From a virus, in the IMG/VR virus record IMGVR_UViG_3300022187_000015, positions 1 to 29,519 of that record: 29,519 bases of DNA; one strand, written 5' to 3'. The notes below the pieces were generated by a model that was not told the origin of the DNA, did not search any database, and worked only from the letters and a program-made list of their open reading frames with translations. Below, piece by piece: positions 20,200 through 28,221 of this stretch. The position numbers were made by a program, and so were the translations under genes. The stretch's first letter is position 1. The number at the start of each line of letters is the position of its first letter.

Positions 20200-23178
20200 T
20201 CATGTATAGCTTTTGACCTGCACGTAGTCGAATCGAGCCGTGACCATGTGCGTGTAACTGCTTCCCCTGGAGCCTGGGTTGCTGTTATGGGTCAACCGTA
20301 GGTCCGCGACCTCATTGTCTGTTGTGATGTCCCATGCCAGCGTCCAGTCACCCGTGGTGTAATCTCCTTCAGCTCGGTGCGTGTCTATGTCCCCTTCAGT
20401 CATCACGGTGCTCTTTTCCAAGCGCACGGTAGCCGTTAGTAATCCCGCCAGAACCACGTTGCCGTTCACAGAGTTACGCTCCATAATTACAATGCTCATT
20501 GTCCCACACACCTGCGACTGGTCGGGGATGCGAATCTTGCTGTCTTTGATGCCCTGGAAAAAAAGCGAAACCGTATTGCTGTGAGCTATCTGCACATCCC
20601 TCGTGAAGATGAAGGTGCCATATTGGTGGAAGCCGCTGCCCGTCCTGTTTAACGTGCTATGCCCTCCGCCATAGTGGTACCCACCTCCGTACACCTCCGC
20701 ATGTCTCCCTGACACAATCACGCTCTGCAATACGTCATCATCATCGAACGGAGCGACCACGTGCTGCGACCCGCCAATGAAGCTGTGAGCAATCTCCTTA
20801 GCAGTGCTCCCCGCACCAAGGATGATGTTGCTGCGGTTGCTGTCGTTGTTTGCGGACCGAGCTGCGACTTCGTCCTCGGCATCTTCTGCCGTCCCCCCAA
20901 TAGCTACCCGTGGACGTGACGTAGCTCGATAGCATTTGCCCGCCCCTGGGTTCCATGTTCCTCCATACCTGGTACAGCATACTCGGCTGCCATCCAAACC
21001 TGTGTTGCCGTCGGCATCGGTAAAGGTAATCTGTCCCTCGTCCGTGACGTCACTGGGTATGTACTCACAATCTCGCGGCGCCTCGACGTCTTTGAGCAAC
21101 TCCACCATGCACGGAGCCTCTGTCGTCACATCGAAGCCACGAATGCCCAGCACCCTGTACCTGTGGTTTTTGATGTAGATGTAATCTCCAAAGGAGAAGT
21201 TGGCGATGTCATCTCGTGTCAACCTGAAGTGAGCCTTCATCACCCTGGCCTCGTCACTGTACAAAGCCGCGATGTAGGGGCGCCAGTACTTGTAATATAG
21301 TGTGTTGATGCCGCTGGGGTCACGGAAAGTCAACGGCGTAGTTGCCCCGTAGAAAAGCGTGTCGTCCAGTATGCCGTTGGTGGCATTTTCATACCCGCTG
21401 AATGTGGGATGTAGAAGGCCATTGCTTGTGAAGGAACTGCCGTCGTATATGTAATATTCAGCCTGAGTGGTAACCAGTCCATTCCAAAACGCCAGCGTGA
21501 CCTTGTTGTAGTCCTCGATGGAGTCCCCCGAAGGGCTGAGAGCACGGAATATCTCCAGCTCGCTGCCTGGAATCAAAGACGTGACAAAAGGCACGGCAGG
21601 GTTCTCGATGCGTATCTCGTCTTGGGCCGCGTGTTCATTGTCTGGGTCAACCACAAGGTGGCGTCCATACACCCGCCCCAGACTGTCCGCCACGGTTTGG
21701 TTTATGACGTCACTGCCTGGAGCCATGGTAAGCTCGAACCTGCGAGCCCCCAAGTCAGCAGTGGGAGTCATCACCACATCCTTGCTGGTGTCCAGCTTGG
21801 AAGTCCAGTCTTTGGTTGACCCGCTGCCGATGAAGTCGGTGTAGGTCTCAATCAGCACCTTGTTTGGTATGTACGGGTCGGGAATGAACACCAGGTTGAA
21901 AGCCCGCTGGAGCACTTGTAGGAACTCTACCTGGCTGACGTCAGGAGCTTCCACCTCAGGAGCCAGCGATACACCAGCAAAGGGCTCGATGTCAATCAGC
22001 TTCCAAGTGCACCCACCACCTACGGCACTGCCCGTAACTGTATCGCCTCCAATGGTGGTTTTGAAGTACTGCAGGTAGATTCGGTTGGAGGCCTCGGCCA
22101 AAATAGAAACATCCACTGTCGTCGCGAAGCCACCCGATGAAGGTACCGTAGCAATCACCTCCACAGCTGTGCCTGTTGGCGTACCTGGAGGTCCTGCTAC
22201 CAAGCGGAAAAAATCCCCCTGCTCCACGTCTGACGCTTCGATGTAAATCTGGAATCGGCAGCGACCAGCAACGGGTGCTGTGAAGTACCCGCCCGATTCG
22301 CTAAAGCTGCCGTTTGTGTCGTAGAAGCCATCCAACCCAATTCCCCAGTTGGTCAACGTATATGAGCCAGGGTTAGAGGCCGTCACATTAGCCGTTAGGT
22401 AAACATTGAAGCCATACTGCTGACTGTTGAATGCACCATGCAGCTTGCCCGTATTCATCCACGGCACATATATGTCCAGACCTACCGCCGATTCAAAGAA
22501 TGTGCTGCCGAAGGTGAAGCCCGCATCATCCAGTATACTTTCCAGTACATGATGCACCTGCCTGAAAGGGGTGTGGTCTGTGACTGCCAAAGCCCCCTCC
22601 TCCTGTTGACCCCATGTGACGCCTGTCTGGTTTGCAAATGACCAGTTCTGCCCCCTGTCCACGATGCCATAGCGGACGTGAGCATTGGCATCTGTTCCGT
22701 TGGCAAGCCATGACACCTGCATGCTGGTGAGTGTCACCGCGCTGCCCGCTGCCCCGAAGTCGATGTCAGCCAGCCTCTTCTCCCCCAAAGCTGTCGTGAG
22801 GTCAATGGTCTTGCCAAACACCACACAGGTAAGCTCATGCGATGCATCTTTGTGCGTCACCACCTCCTTGAGCTGGATGTAACCATCCAACAACATGAGT
22901 GAATTGTAATACACCTTGCAAGGCGTCCTCTGCTTCAGCGAGTACCTGCCGTTGATGCGGCCGTTACTGTCGTGGAATGCTCCAGGGTCGTGCACATCCC
23001 CAAAGAACTGTCTGTTCTGCTGCGTCAGAGGCAACCGCACCCGCTGGGTGTGACTGCCCTTGGCTCGGCTGATGTCAGACAGGTCCTGAAGCAGTATGTT
23101 GACATTGAAAGGCTCGTCGCGGAAAGTCTCCAGGTCATACGTGTTGCCCGATGCGTCCTGTACCTCAAGTCTTAGCAT
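20200..23178 (-). CDS. Large tail-tip/baseplate protein
   Basis: A 992-residue virion protein. The N-terminal 170 residues (LRLEVQDASGNTYDLETFRD, DISRAKGSHTQRVRLPLTQQ, YYNSLMLLDGYIQL) look like the conserved baseplate-hub region of Bacteroidota siphophages. A central beta-sandwich with a repeated FRLVAGP/RIYLQYF pattern (about 280-410) resembles a carbohydrate-binding or C1q-like module. After a hinge (PFVTSLIPGSELEIFRALSP) the C-terminal 220 residues are Gly/His-rich (GRHAEVYGGGYHYGGGHST) and beta-structured, likely a receptor-facing tip. It probably links tube to receptor. No enzymatic motif is seen. ATG 23178 overlaps the previous gene by seven bases. Confidence 0.75.
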   Translation of the reverse strand: MLRLEVQDASGNTYDLETFRDEPFNVNILLQDLSDISRAKGSHTQRVRLPLTQQNRQFFGDVHDPGAFHDSNGRINGRYSLKQRTPCKVYYNSLMLLDGYIQLKEVVTHKDASHELTCVVFGKTIDLTTALGEKRLADIDFGAAGSAVTLTSMQVSWLANGTDANAHVRYGIVDRGQNWSFANQTGVTWGQQEEGALAVTDHTPFRQVHHVLESILDDAGFTFGSTFFESAVGLDIYVPWMNTGKLHGAFNSQQYGFNVYLTANVTASNPGSYTLTNWGIGLDGFYDTNGSFSESGGYFTAPVAGRCRFQIYIEASDVEQGDFFRLVAGPPGTPTGTAVEVIATVPSSGGFATTVDVSILAEASNRIYLQYFKTTIGGDTVTGSAVGGGCTWKLIDIEPFAGVSLAPEVEAPDVSQVEFLQVLQRAFNLVFIPDPYIPNKVLIETYTDFIGSGSTKDWTSKLDTSKDVVMTPTADLGARRFELTMAPGSDVINQTVADSLGRVYGRHLVVDPDNEHAAQDEIRIENPAVPFVTSLIPGSELEIFRALSPSGDSIEDYNKVTLAFWNGLVTTQAEYYIYDGSSFTSNGLLHPTFSGYENATNGILDDTLFYGATTPLTFRDPSGINTLYYKYWRPYIAALYSDEARVMKAHFRLTRDDIANFSFGDYIYIKNHRYRVLGIRGFDVTTEAPCMVELLKDVEAPRDCEYIPSDVTDEGQITFTDADGNTGLDGSRVCCTRYGGTWNPGAGKCYRATSRPRVAIGGTAEDAEDEVAARSANNDSNRSNIILGAGSTAKEIAHSFIGGSQHVVAPFDDDDVLQSVIVSGRHAEVYGGGYHYGGGHSTLNRTGSGFHQYGTFIFTRDVQIAHSNTVSLFFQGIKDSKIRIPDQSQVCGTMSIVIMERNSVNGNVVLAGLLTATVRLEKSTVMTEGDIDTHRAEGDYTTGDWTLAWDITTDNEVADLRLTHNSNPGSRGSSYTHMVTARFDYVQVKSYT

Positions 23179-24473
23179 TTAATCGAAGTTGCTCGTTTGA
23201 CATTCAAGGTAGCACGGTACAGTCCCGTCCGCGACTCAGTTTCGGCCCGTACGCTTGTGTTATCAATCACGACAGGTACCCACCCCTCGCTCAAACGTAT
23301 GAAGACATTTTTGCTCCGTAGGGCGTGTTCCAACAGTTGCTGCTCCTCAAGGTACGGTGTCTCCATCTGTAAGGTGTAGACCTCGGTCCCCTCGACGTAG
23401 TACGGCCTCACCTCTCCACCGCTTGTGTCCAGCGTGAATGTGCTGCCGCCATATGAGCCCGTCACACGTGAGTACATCTTCCTGCTTACCTGGACGTCTT
23501 TTTGAGTCTTCAGGTTGAACCACAGGTAGTCGTAGCCTCCTCTCCAGTTTGTGAATGCCATCTGCACATGGTCATGCTTCTTGGAATAGCAGTGCTTGTA
23601 CAGATTGCACTGAGCTAAGTAATTGTTGCTTGCGTCCCGCATAATGACCTCCATGTGAGTCCACGTAACCTGGTCCAGGTCGCTCGTGAAAATCGCCTCC
23701 AGCTTCTCCCTGTTGAGCTGCACATACTGGATTTTGCGGGTGTAATTGCTGGTTGAGCTCTGTGTGCCAAGTCCGCTGCTGCTCTCGGCACTTTCCACGA
23801 CGCTGCTGTTATTCCTGAGTCTTAATCGAAGAGAGCCCAGGTCCCTTTGAGCGGTCAGCATCACGTTGTCATTGATGAATGCCAGCACGATGTGGTCATT
23901 GTCAAAGTCCCATCGGTAAGTCAAGATGTTTGTGTCTTTCTGCAGAGGCAGACGGGCAGCAAGATAGCCCCCATCAGTTACGACATTTGTGAAGTTGGAG
24001 TCCATGAGCCCTACAGGCTCAGGGTGCAAGCCCTCCGTGTCCTGACGTGCTCCAGGGATGAGCAGGAAGTTTTGGGTGATGTCGGGCGATGTCTCTCCCC
24101 CTGCGTCGGTGTACTCACCAAAGCGTATGTAAATGCGCCTTGGCCCTACGTCATCACTGTCCGCAATCAAGGTGCTTTCGAAGTTGTCCCCATCCACCAA
24201 CAAGTTGCCGTCTTGATTGAAGAGCTGATGCTCCACTAAGCCGCGTGCGGTGTCGTTGAAGTTGAAATGGAGTTTGTCCTCTGGGTTGGGAGGTAGGTAA
24301 TACTTTGCGAGCAACGTGCCACTGGCACTGTTTTCTCTTATGTAGACAACGTACCGAAAATCATCCGTGATGGTCGTGTCGGTGCTGACGCTCCAGACCG
24401 CCGTCTGGTTGGAGTACACAATCCGCTTGGTACTGTGCGTCGTGATTGGTGATGCGTCCAGAGTGATGCTCAT
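23172..24473 (-). CDS. Tail structural protein (distal tail/baseplate)
   Basis: A 433-residue beta-rich protein (YSNQTAVWSVSTDTTITDDF, LHFNFNDTARGLVEHQLFNQ, DNDHIVLAFINDNVMLTAQR, YDYLWFNLKTQKDVQVSRKM) with no enzyme motif. Length, beta content and position between the tail-completion and tail-tip genes fit a distal tail or baseplate component. It has an ATGA overlap with the upstream gene. A Ser/Asn-rich stretch at about 235-265 may be a flexible loop. Assigned by context; the exact ring it forms is unknown. Confidence 0.65.
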   Translation of the reverse strand: MSITLDASPITTHSTKRIVYSNQTAVWSVSTDTTITDDFRYVVYIRENSASGTLLAKYYLPPNPEDKLHFNFNDTARGLVEHQLFNQDGNLLVDGDNFESTLIADSDDVGPRRIYIRFGEYTDAGGETSPDITQNFLLIPGARQDTEGLHPEPVGLMDSNFTNVVTDGGYLAARLPLQKDTNILTYRWDFDNDHIVLAFINDNVMLTAQRDLGSLRLRLRNNSSVVESAESSSGLGTQSSTSNYTRKIQYVQLNREKLEAIFTSDLDQVTWTHMEVIMRDASNNYLAQCNLYKHCYSKKHDHVQMAFTNWRGGYDYLWFNLKTQKDVQVSRKMYSRVTGSYGGSTFTLDTSGGEVRPYYVEGTEVYTLQMETPYLEEQQLLEHALRSKNVFIRLSEGWVPVVIDNTSVRAETESRTGLYRATLNVKRATSIKC

Positions 24474-25057
24474 GCCTTGAGTTTTCCTGTCGATTTGCCG
24501 ACCGTGATGTTAATGCCTGTAATAATGTCCGCTTTCATAGCCTGTCGAATCTTTGCTTGGTGCTTGGGTAGAGTCATCTTCACTGCCGTCGACCAGTATT
24601 TGACCCCTGGAAGTCCTCGCCGCTTGATAGCTCGTGCCATGACGAACGCCACACCACGTAAGCCCGACTCTGTATGCTTCTTAAAACGCCCCTTGCTGTC
24701 CCTCAAAAGCACCCGCACCCCCTTTACCCTAAGCCAGTTCAAGATAACGTCTGTGGGTGGCTGCTTTTTGAACGTGAACGGGCTGCCATGACGCCGCTGT
24801 GTGCCATTCACTCCGAAGTAGACGTAGCTCTCGTATTTTTTTGCAGCTCCCTTCACCCCAAAATTGAGCGCGAAGTCCTGCCCCCGTACCGTGACGGCGT
24901 AACCAAGTGAACGCTGTAATTGTCCACTGGCTACGCCATACGTCGGGTTGTTTCCTACCTGTCTGCCGAGTTCATTCCTGGCGTTGTCCACCAGCTCCTC
25001 AGCAAACAGTTGTAGGGCCTTTTTAAGCTCCTTCGTTGCCACCTTTGCGTCGGTCAC
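24470..25057 (-). CDS. HK97 gp10-like tail-completion protein
   Basis: A 195-residue protein with the gp10-family pattern: an N-terminal helix (KELKKALQLFAEELVDNARN), the SGQLQRSLGY turn, YESYVYFGVNGTQRRHGSPF, then PPTDVILNWLRVKGVR and a long helix GVAFVMARAIKRRGLPGVKY. These proteins join tail to head-completion ring. The start is GTG 25057, since the first internal ATG would remove the family core; it overlaps the small membrane gene by 35 bases. Confident on family. Confidence 0.82.
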   Translation of the reverse strand: MTDAKVATKELKKALQLFAEELVDNARNELGRQVGNNPTYGVASGQLQRSLGYAVTVRGQDFALNFGVKGAAKKYESYVYFGVNGTQRRHGSPFTFKKQPPTDVILNWLRVKGVRVLLRDSKGRFKKHTESGLRGVAFVMARAIKRRGLPGVKYWSTAVKMTLPKHQAKIRQAMKADIITGINITVGKSTGKLKA

Positions 25058-25199
25058 CAGTAATTGCCGTGATGAGCAAGTCGAGGTAGCCGAAAATTTG
25101 GTTGTCCGATTCTGTGGGGGTGAGGTTCACCACCACCTTAGCGAAGGCCATAGCAGCCAAGAGCAATTCTGCCCAGTTTTCAATAATGAAGTCAGCCAT
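25023..25199 (-). CDS. Small membrane protein, 58 residues
   Basis: ATG 25199 to TAA 25023, overlapping both neighbours. The product is FIIENWAELLLAAMAFAKVV followed by VNLTPTESDNQIFGYLDLL and a basic tail: one membrane segment (about 8-26) and a PTExDNxIFxxL motif. That motif is familiar from small membrane proteins of Bacteroidota phages, which are often placed near lysis or tail genes and sometimes labelled holin without proof. Real gene likely; lysis role unproven. Confidence 0.7.
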   Translation of the reverse strand: MADFIIENWAELLLAAMAFAKVVVNLTPTESDNQIFGYLDLLITAITGDRRKGGNEGA

Positions 25200-25302
25200 T
25201 GTTGATTTTTTGAATGATGTTCTGTATGACGTCGAGTAGGTGAGGCACCATGCTCAGTGCGTCCTTTTCCTGCTCGGTAAGTGTAATAGGTTCTTGTGCC
25301 AT
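25192..25302 (-). CDS. Small helical protein, 36 residues
   Basis: Starts at ATG 25302 in a TGATG overlap with the fibre gene stop and ends overlapping the next small membrane gene. The product (AQEPITLTEQEKDALSMVPH, then LLDVIQNIIQKINNG) has one amphipathic helix with no membrane segment. The double overlap and codon-like frame are the evidence. Role unknown, perhaps a chaperone-like adaptor. Confidence 0.55.
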   Translation of the reverse strand: MAQEPITLTEQEKDALSMVPHLLDVIQNIIQKINNG

Positions 25303-27329
25303 CAGTTGGTAATTGTAACGGTCATGGACTCGTATTTGATAGTAGCAGACCCTGTAGCCAGAGCCGTGATTTTCAGGGTTCCAGAGTTAGCTGCTCCCGT
25401 GTCATTGTAACCTTGAGCAACAGTGCCTGTAAGCGTAGCTGTCTGCTCTGTTCCATCACCTGTAATTGTGACTGAGGTAGCGCTGCGGAAAACGCCAGTC
25501 GCCGTCGTGCTGAAAGCAACCACCACCCCCGAAGCAGCCGTGCATTTGATTCTCGCGGTGTAGGAAACGCCAGCCTGTGTGCTGACTCCACCCACGGCCA
25601 CCACATCATTGATGCTGTTCTGCTGCAGGAAGTTGCTGCCCCGTGTGGTAATGGTGGAGCTTGTTTCATCCATGCGTGGGACAAAGACGGTGTTGGAGCC
25701 CGCACTTACAGCCTGAGTCGATGTGTAACCCCTCCATTCCAGAGAGCTGGTAAGCCCCTGTGTTTTGCGCAACTCAATCTGTTCAGAGATAGCCTTGCTT
25801 GTAGCCAGCTGGAAGTCATCATCGCTGTCGTAATTCTCGTACTCGTAATTAGCGATGAATGTGCTGCCCAGGTTGTTTACTTTGGATTCAATCCGCGATG
25901 CTGGAGTGCGAGCCGAACCGCCAGGCGTGCGCCCTGCCACGCTGCGATTGACGCTGCAATCTCCTCCTGGTTCGTAGCTTGTGCCATAGATTGTGAGGAA
26001 GGCCAAAAAGTCCTCAAGTCCAATGAACCCGTCGCCATTGAAGTCCCCAGGGTTGTTATTGCCAAAGCTGACTGAGCACCCGCTGTCCGTGAGCACCTGC
26101 TGCACAGCAGCCAACAGGTCGGTGTTCTGAAAAGAGCCGTTCGTATAGTACAGCACATCACCTGCCGCGGGACTGCTCACAGTCGCGTCGCTGAGGTCAT
26201 TGAGTTCCCCAGGTATGCTTGTACTTCCCTCCAAAGCCGTACCTGCTGTAGTGCCAAAGCCTGGGAAGCTGGTCTTAGCTGTGTTCGCCGTAATAGCGTT
26301 TGCCTGAGCCGTCGTAATGGTCGTCGTGTCACCAGCCAGCGCCGTGGTCGATGTTGTGCCCAGCTGCAAGAGAGCGGTGTTGCCCTCCAACGCCGTGCCC
26401 TCCGTGGTTCCAAAGCCAGGGAATGATGTTTTAGCGGTGTTGGCTGCGATGGCAGCTGCTTGGCTTCCAACTACGTTGTTAGCATTCTGCACGAGGAGGT
26501 TGAATACTGGCACGTTAATCCACTTGCTGAGTGACGAAGCATAGTAGAGCACATCACCATTGTCGAGACCCGTCAAGGCGCCAAGGTCGGTGTCCGTCAG
26601 GTCGTCCAAAGTGCCGCCGCCTGTCTCGATGGTCACATTGCCGTTTGCATCGGGCGATACGTTGTTGACCGTTTGCACGCTGCCAGTGCCCAGGTCCAGA
26701 GTGACGATGCCACCACCTGAGTCTGTCAATGCGCCATTGGTCACCTGGATGGTCGTCACCCCTGACACGCTGGGTGAGCCATCATTCTCACGTACCGTCA
26801 GTGAGCCCGTGTCAACGGGACTGGTGAGCACACTACCTGCGGGCGTGACTCCCTCCAACGGTGGGTTGCATGCATCATAGCCGTACGGCAGGTCGATTGC
26901 GATGTCCAGGAGCACACCCACCAGCAGGTTGCTTCGGGTATCTGTAAGGGGGGTCATACGAGCACTGTTGAGCCCATAATGCAGCCCCAAGTCAAAGACC
27001 TTGTGCCCCTGCTGGATGTCCGCCAGCAAGTCCTCCGCAATCTGCTCGATGTCACTCACCGCTTGGGTCTGTACATCCTCCCGCACCCCTGCTGCGTCAT
27101 CATCCAAGGACGGGCTGCCCAAGATGTACACCTCGAATGCGTATGTCTTGTTCCCTGCATTCCCTGACACCTGGTAGTTGGCCCCAGTGTAGACCAAATG
27201 CAGGAACGGGTATTTGCGAATCTTCTCTACGTCGACCGCATCGGGAGCACCGTGTGAAAAGCCCTCCAACAGCAGGTGCTTATCCGCAAAGGATTCAAAA
27301 GCTGTGACTATGTTGTTGTAGTTGACCAT
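25302..27329 (-). CDS. Tail terminator fused to a fibre with dockerin-like loop
   Basis: A 675-residue chimera. Residues 1-157 look like a tail terminator (NNIVTAFESFADKHLLLEGF, KTYAFEVYILGSPS, REDVQTQAVSDIEQIAEDLL, LLVGVLLDIAIDLPYGYDAC). Residues about 165-420 are fibre repeats: SVQTVNNVSPDANGNVTI, LDDLTDTDLGALTGLDNGDV, DVLYY blocks at 259 and 391, and two near-identical copies of ANTAKTSFPGFGTT (296-309 and 348-361). Residues 429-440 form a dockerin/EF-hand calcium loop (ligands D429, N431, D433, D440) followed by FLAFLTIYG. Residues 460-675 are beta-rich adhesin-like sequence. A terminator is normally alone, so this joins ring assembly to a surface fibre. The fusion could reflect a missed gene boundary, but no stop or frame change is present. 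Confidence 0.8.
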   Translation of the reverse strand: MVNYNNIVTAFESFADKHLLLEGFSHGAPDAVDVEKIRKYPFLHLVYTGANYQVSGNAGNKTYAFEVYILGSPSLDDDAAGVREDVQTQAVSDIEQIAEDLLADIQQGHKVFDLGLHYGLNSARMTPLTDTRSNLLVGVLLDIAIDLPYGYDACNPPLEGVTPAGSVLTSPVDTGSLTVRENDGSPSVSGVTTIQVTNGALTDSGGGIVTLDLGTGSVQTVNNVSPDANGNVTIETGGGTLDDLTDTDLGALTGLDNGDVLYYASSLSKWINVPVFNLLVQNANNVVGSQAAAIAANTAKTSFPGFGTTEGTALEGNTALLQLGTTSTTALAGDTTTITTAQANAITANTAKTSFPGFGTTAGTALEGSTSIPGELNDLSDATVSSPAAGDVLYYTNGSFQNTDLLAAVQQVLTDSGCSVSFGNNNPGDFNGDGFIGLEDFLAFLTIYGTSYEPGGDCSVNRSVAGRTPGGSARTPASRIESKVNNLGSTFIANYEYENYDSDDDFQLATSKAISEQIELRKTQGLTSSLEWRGYTSTQAVSAGSNTVFVPRMDETSSTITTRGSNFLQQNSINDVVAVGGVSTQAGVSYTARIKCTAASGVVVAFSTTATGVFRSATSVTITGDGTEQTATLTGTVAQGYNDTGAANSGTLKITALATGSATIKYESMTVTITN

Positions 27330-27558
27330 TGTTAGCCCGTTTAATTACTTCTGCTTTGTCCTGGAGGTATGCCAAATGCCTGAAAACGACGAAGCACCCC
27401 AGCTCTGTTGCTTGATTGAATCGGAGTAAGTCTCCGTCCGTGATGGTGTCAAGAATGCCATGCCATCCATACTTGTTTAGCTGGGCTCCTTCACCACCTC
27501 CTCCGCCTCCATCGAAGACCGCTGCAAAATGAGCTCGCGTGTCTTGTTGGAAGTCCAA
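27295..27558 (-). CDS. Tail assembly chaperone, frameshifted C-terminal part
   Basis: This reading frame has no ATG; it opens at a TTG inside the T9 run and should be reached by a -1 frameshift from the preceding gene. The 87 residues hold a Gly-rich linker (FDGGGGGGEGAQ) and a compact domain (LNKYGWHGILDTITDGDLLR, ATELGCFVVFRHLAYLQDKA) of the kind found as the extension of Bacteroidota tail chaperones. The fused product would be 154 + 87 = 241 residues. The stop lies 35 bases into the next gene. Confidence 0.8.
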   Translation of the reverse strand: MDFQQDTRAHFAAVFDGGGGGGEGAQLNKYGWHGILDTITDGDLLRFNQATELGCFVVFRHLAYLQDKAEVIKRANNGQLQQHSHSF

Positions 27559-28019
27559 AAAAAAAGCATGAGCCCCGTGAAGATGTCCGCCGTGACCTCT
27601 CCAAAAATCTTGTCGTTCTCCTTGCCCGTATACCTCTCGATGTCATACCGCTCGCCCACCCTGTTCGTAATAGGTCGATAGAGCAGGGCCATGAGCTTGT
27701 GAGCATTGGGCCAGAGGTCCTGTACCAGCTCCTCCGTATCAATCCACTCGCCCAACGTGAACTCGCCCCAGTCAGGGATGATGCCGTATTCTTTTCCATC
27801 CAGCATCAGCACCCGCTCAAAACGTGACGTTTCGTTGCCCATGACATTTGCCACCTGCTTCTGTACTCGGTCATACAGGTTGTGGGGCAATTCCCTCACG
27901 GTCGAAGCGGGGACGTCAGCGAGGGCTGCTATCCTGTCCGCATCGTTATCCGCTTGCATATACGCTTGCATCTGCCTAAGCCGTAAGTCTTGGAATCTGT
28001 GGGGTAAGCGAATCTCCAT
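27477..28019 (-). CDS. Tail assembly chaperone, short form
   Basis: A 180-residue protein (IRLPHRFQDLRLRQMQAYMQ, AALADVPASTVRELPHNLYD, KEYGIIPDWGEFTLGEWID, AHKLMALLYRPITNRVGERY). The GIIPDW.xxTLGEWIDxE and LMALLYRPI signatures are characteristic of tail chaperones in Bacteroidota phages, which coat the tape measure during assembly. Frame 0 ends 26 residues after the slippery site (LMLFF). ATG 28019. It is the first gene of the late tail block, behind a hairpin pair. Confidence 0.82.
   Translation of the reverse strand: MEIRLPHRFQDLRLRQMQAYMQADNDADRIAALADVPASTVRELPHNLYDRVQKQVANVMGNETSRFERVLMLDGKEYGIIPDWGEFTLGEWIDTEELVQDLWPNAHKLMALLYRPITNRVGERYDIERYTGKENDKIFGEVTADIFTGLMLFFWTSNKTRELILQRSSMEAEEVVKEPS
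27558..27564 (-). promoter_or_regulatory. Slippery site for -1 ribosomal frameshift
   Basis: Within a run of nine T (27565-27557 on the minus strand), frame 0 reads CTT TTT TTT TGG, so a perfect T TTT TTT heptamer sits in register. Slipping one base back gives TTT then TTG GAC, which opens the 87-residue extension at 27295. Position, register and product agree with the known -1 shift of lambda-type G/GT chaperones. Confidence 0.82.
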
Positions 28020-28065
28020 GCCAGTAAGATAACCCAGTCTGCTCAGAAAGTTCGCAACAGCAGAA

Positions 28066-28089
28066 AGGCGGGGCTGTCACCTCCCGCCT
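28066..28089 (-). terminator. Hairpin, probable terminator
   Basis: Stem AGGCGGG/CCCGCCT (7 bp) with a 10-base loop, followed on the minus strand by TTCTGCTG. It lies 22 bases past the zinc-ribbon gene, beyond a second hairpin, and before the chaperone gene. The T tract is weak, so partial termination or an RNA boundary is likely. Confidence 0.5.
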
Positions 28090-28106
28090 CCAACGTTCTG
28101 CGTTGG
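28090..28106 (-). terminator. Companion hairpin
   Basis: CCAACG/CGTTGG stem of 6 bp with a 5-base loop, directly adjacent to the preceding hairpin. The pair fills the 91-base gap between the zinc-ribbon gene and the chaperone gene. No separate U tract. Confidence 0.4.
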
Positions 28107-28110
28107 TCAG

Positions 28111-28221
28111 TTACTCGTATTCAAAGTCGCACCACTCCAAACAAGCGGAGCAGATGGGCGTGTCGGGGTCTGTCGGAGCACCACAGCAGTCGCTGAGAGC
28201 TCCCATCGGCAAGTCATTCAT
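28111..28221 (-). CDS. Micro zinc-ribbon protein, 36 residues
   Basis: ATG 28221 makes an ATGA overlap with the upstream gene. The product contains DCCGAP and then CSACLEWCDFE, a four-cysteine pattern that fits one zinc ion. Such tiny CCG..CSxCxExC proteins are frequent in Bacteroidota phages; their function is not known. It could act as an RNA polymerase or host-protein binding patch. Confidence 0.68.
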   Translation of the reverse strand: MNDLPMGALSDCCGAPTDPDTPICSACLEWCDFEYE

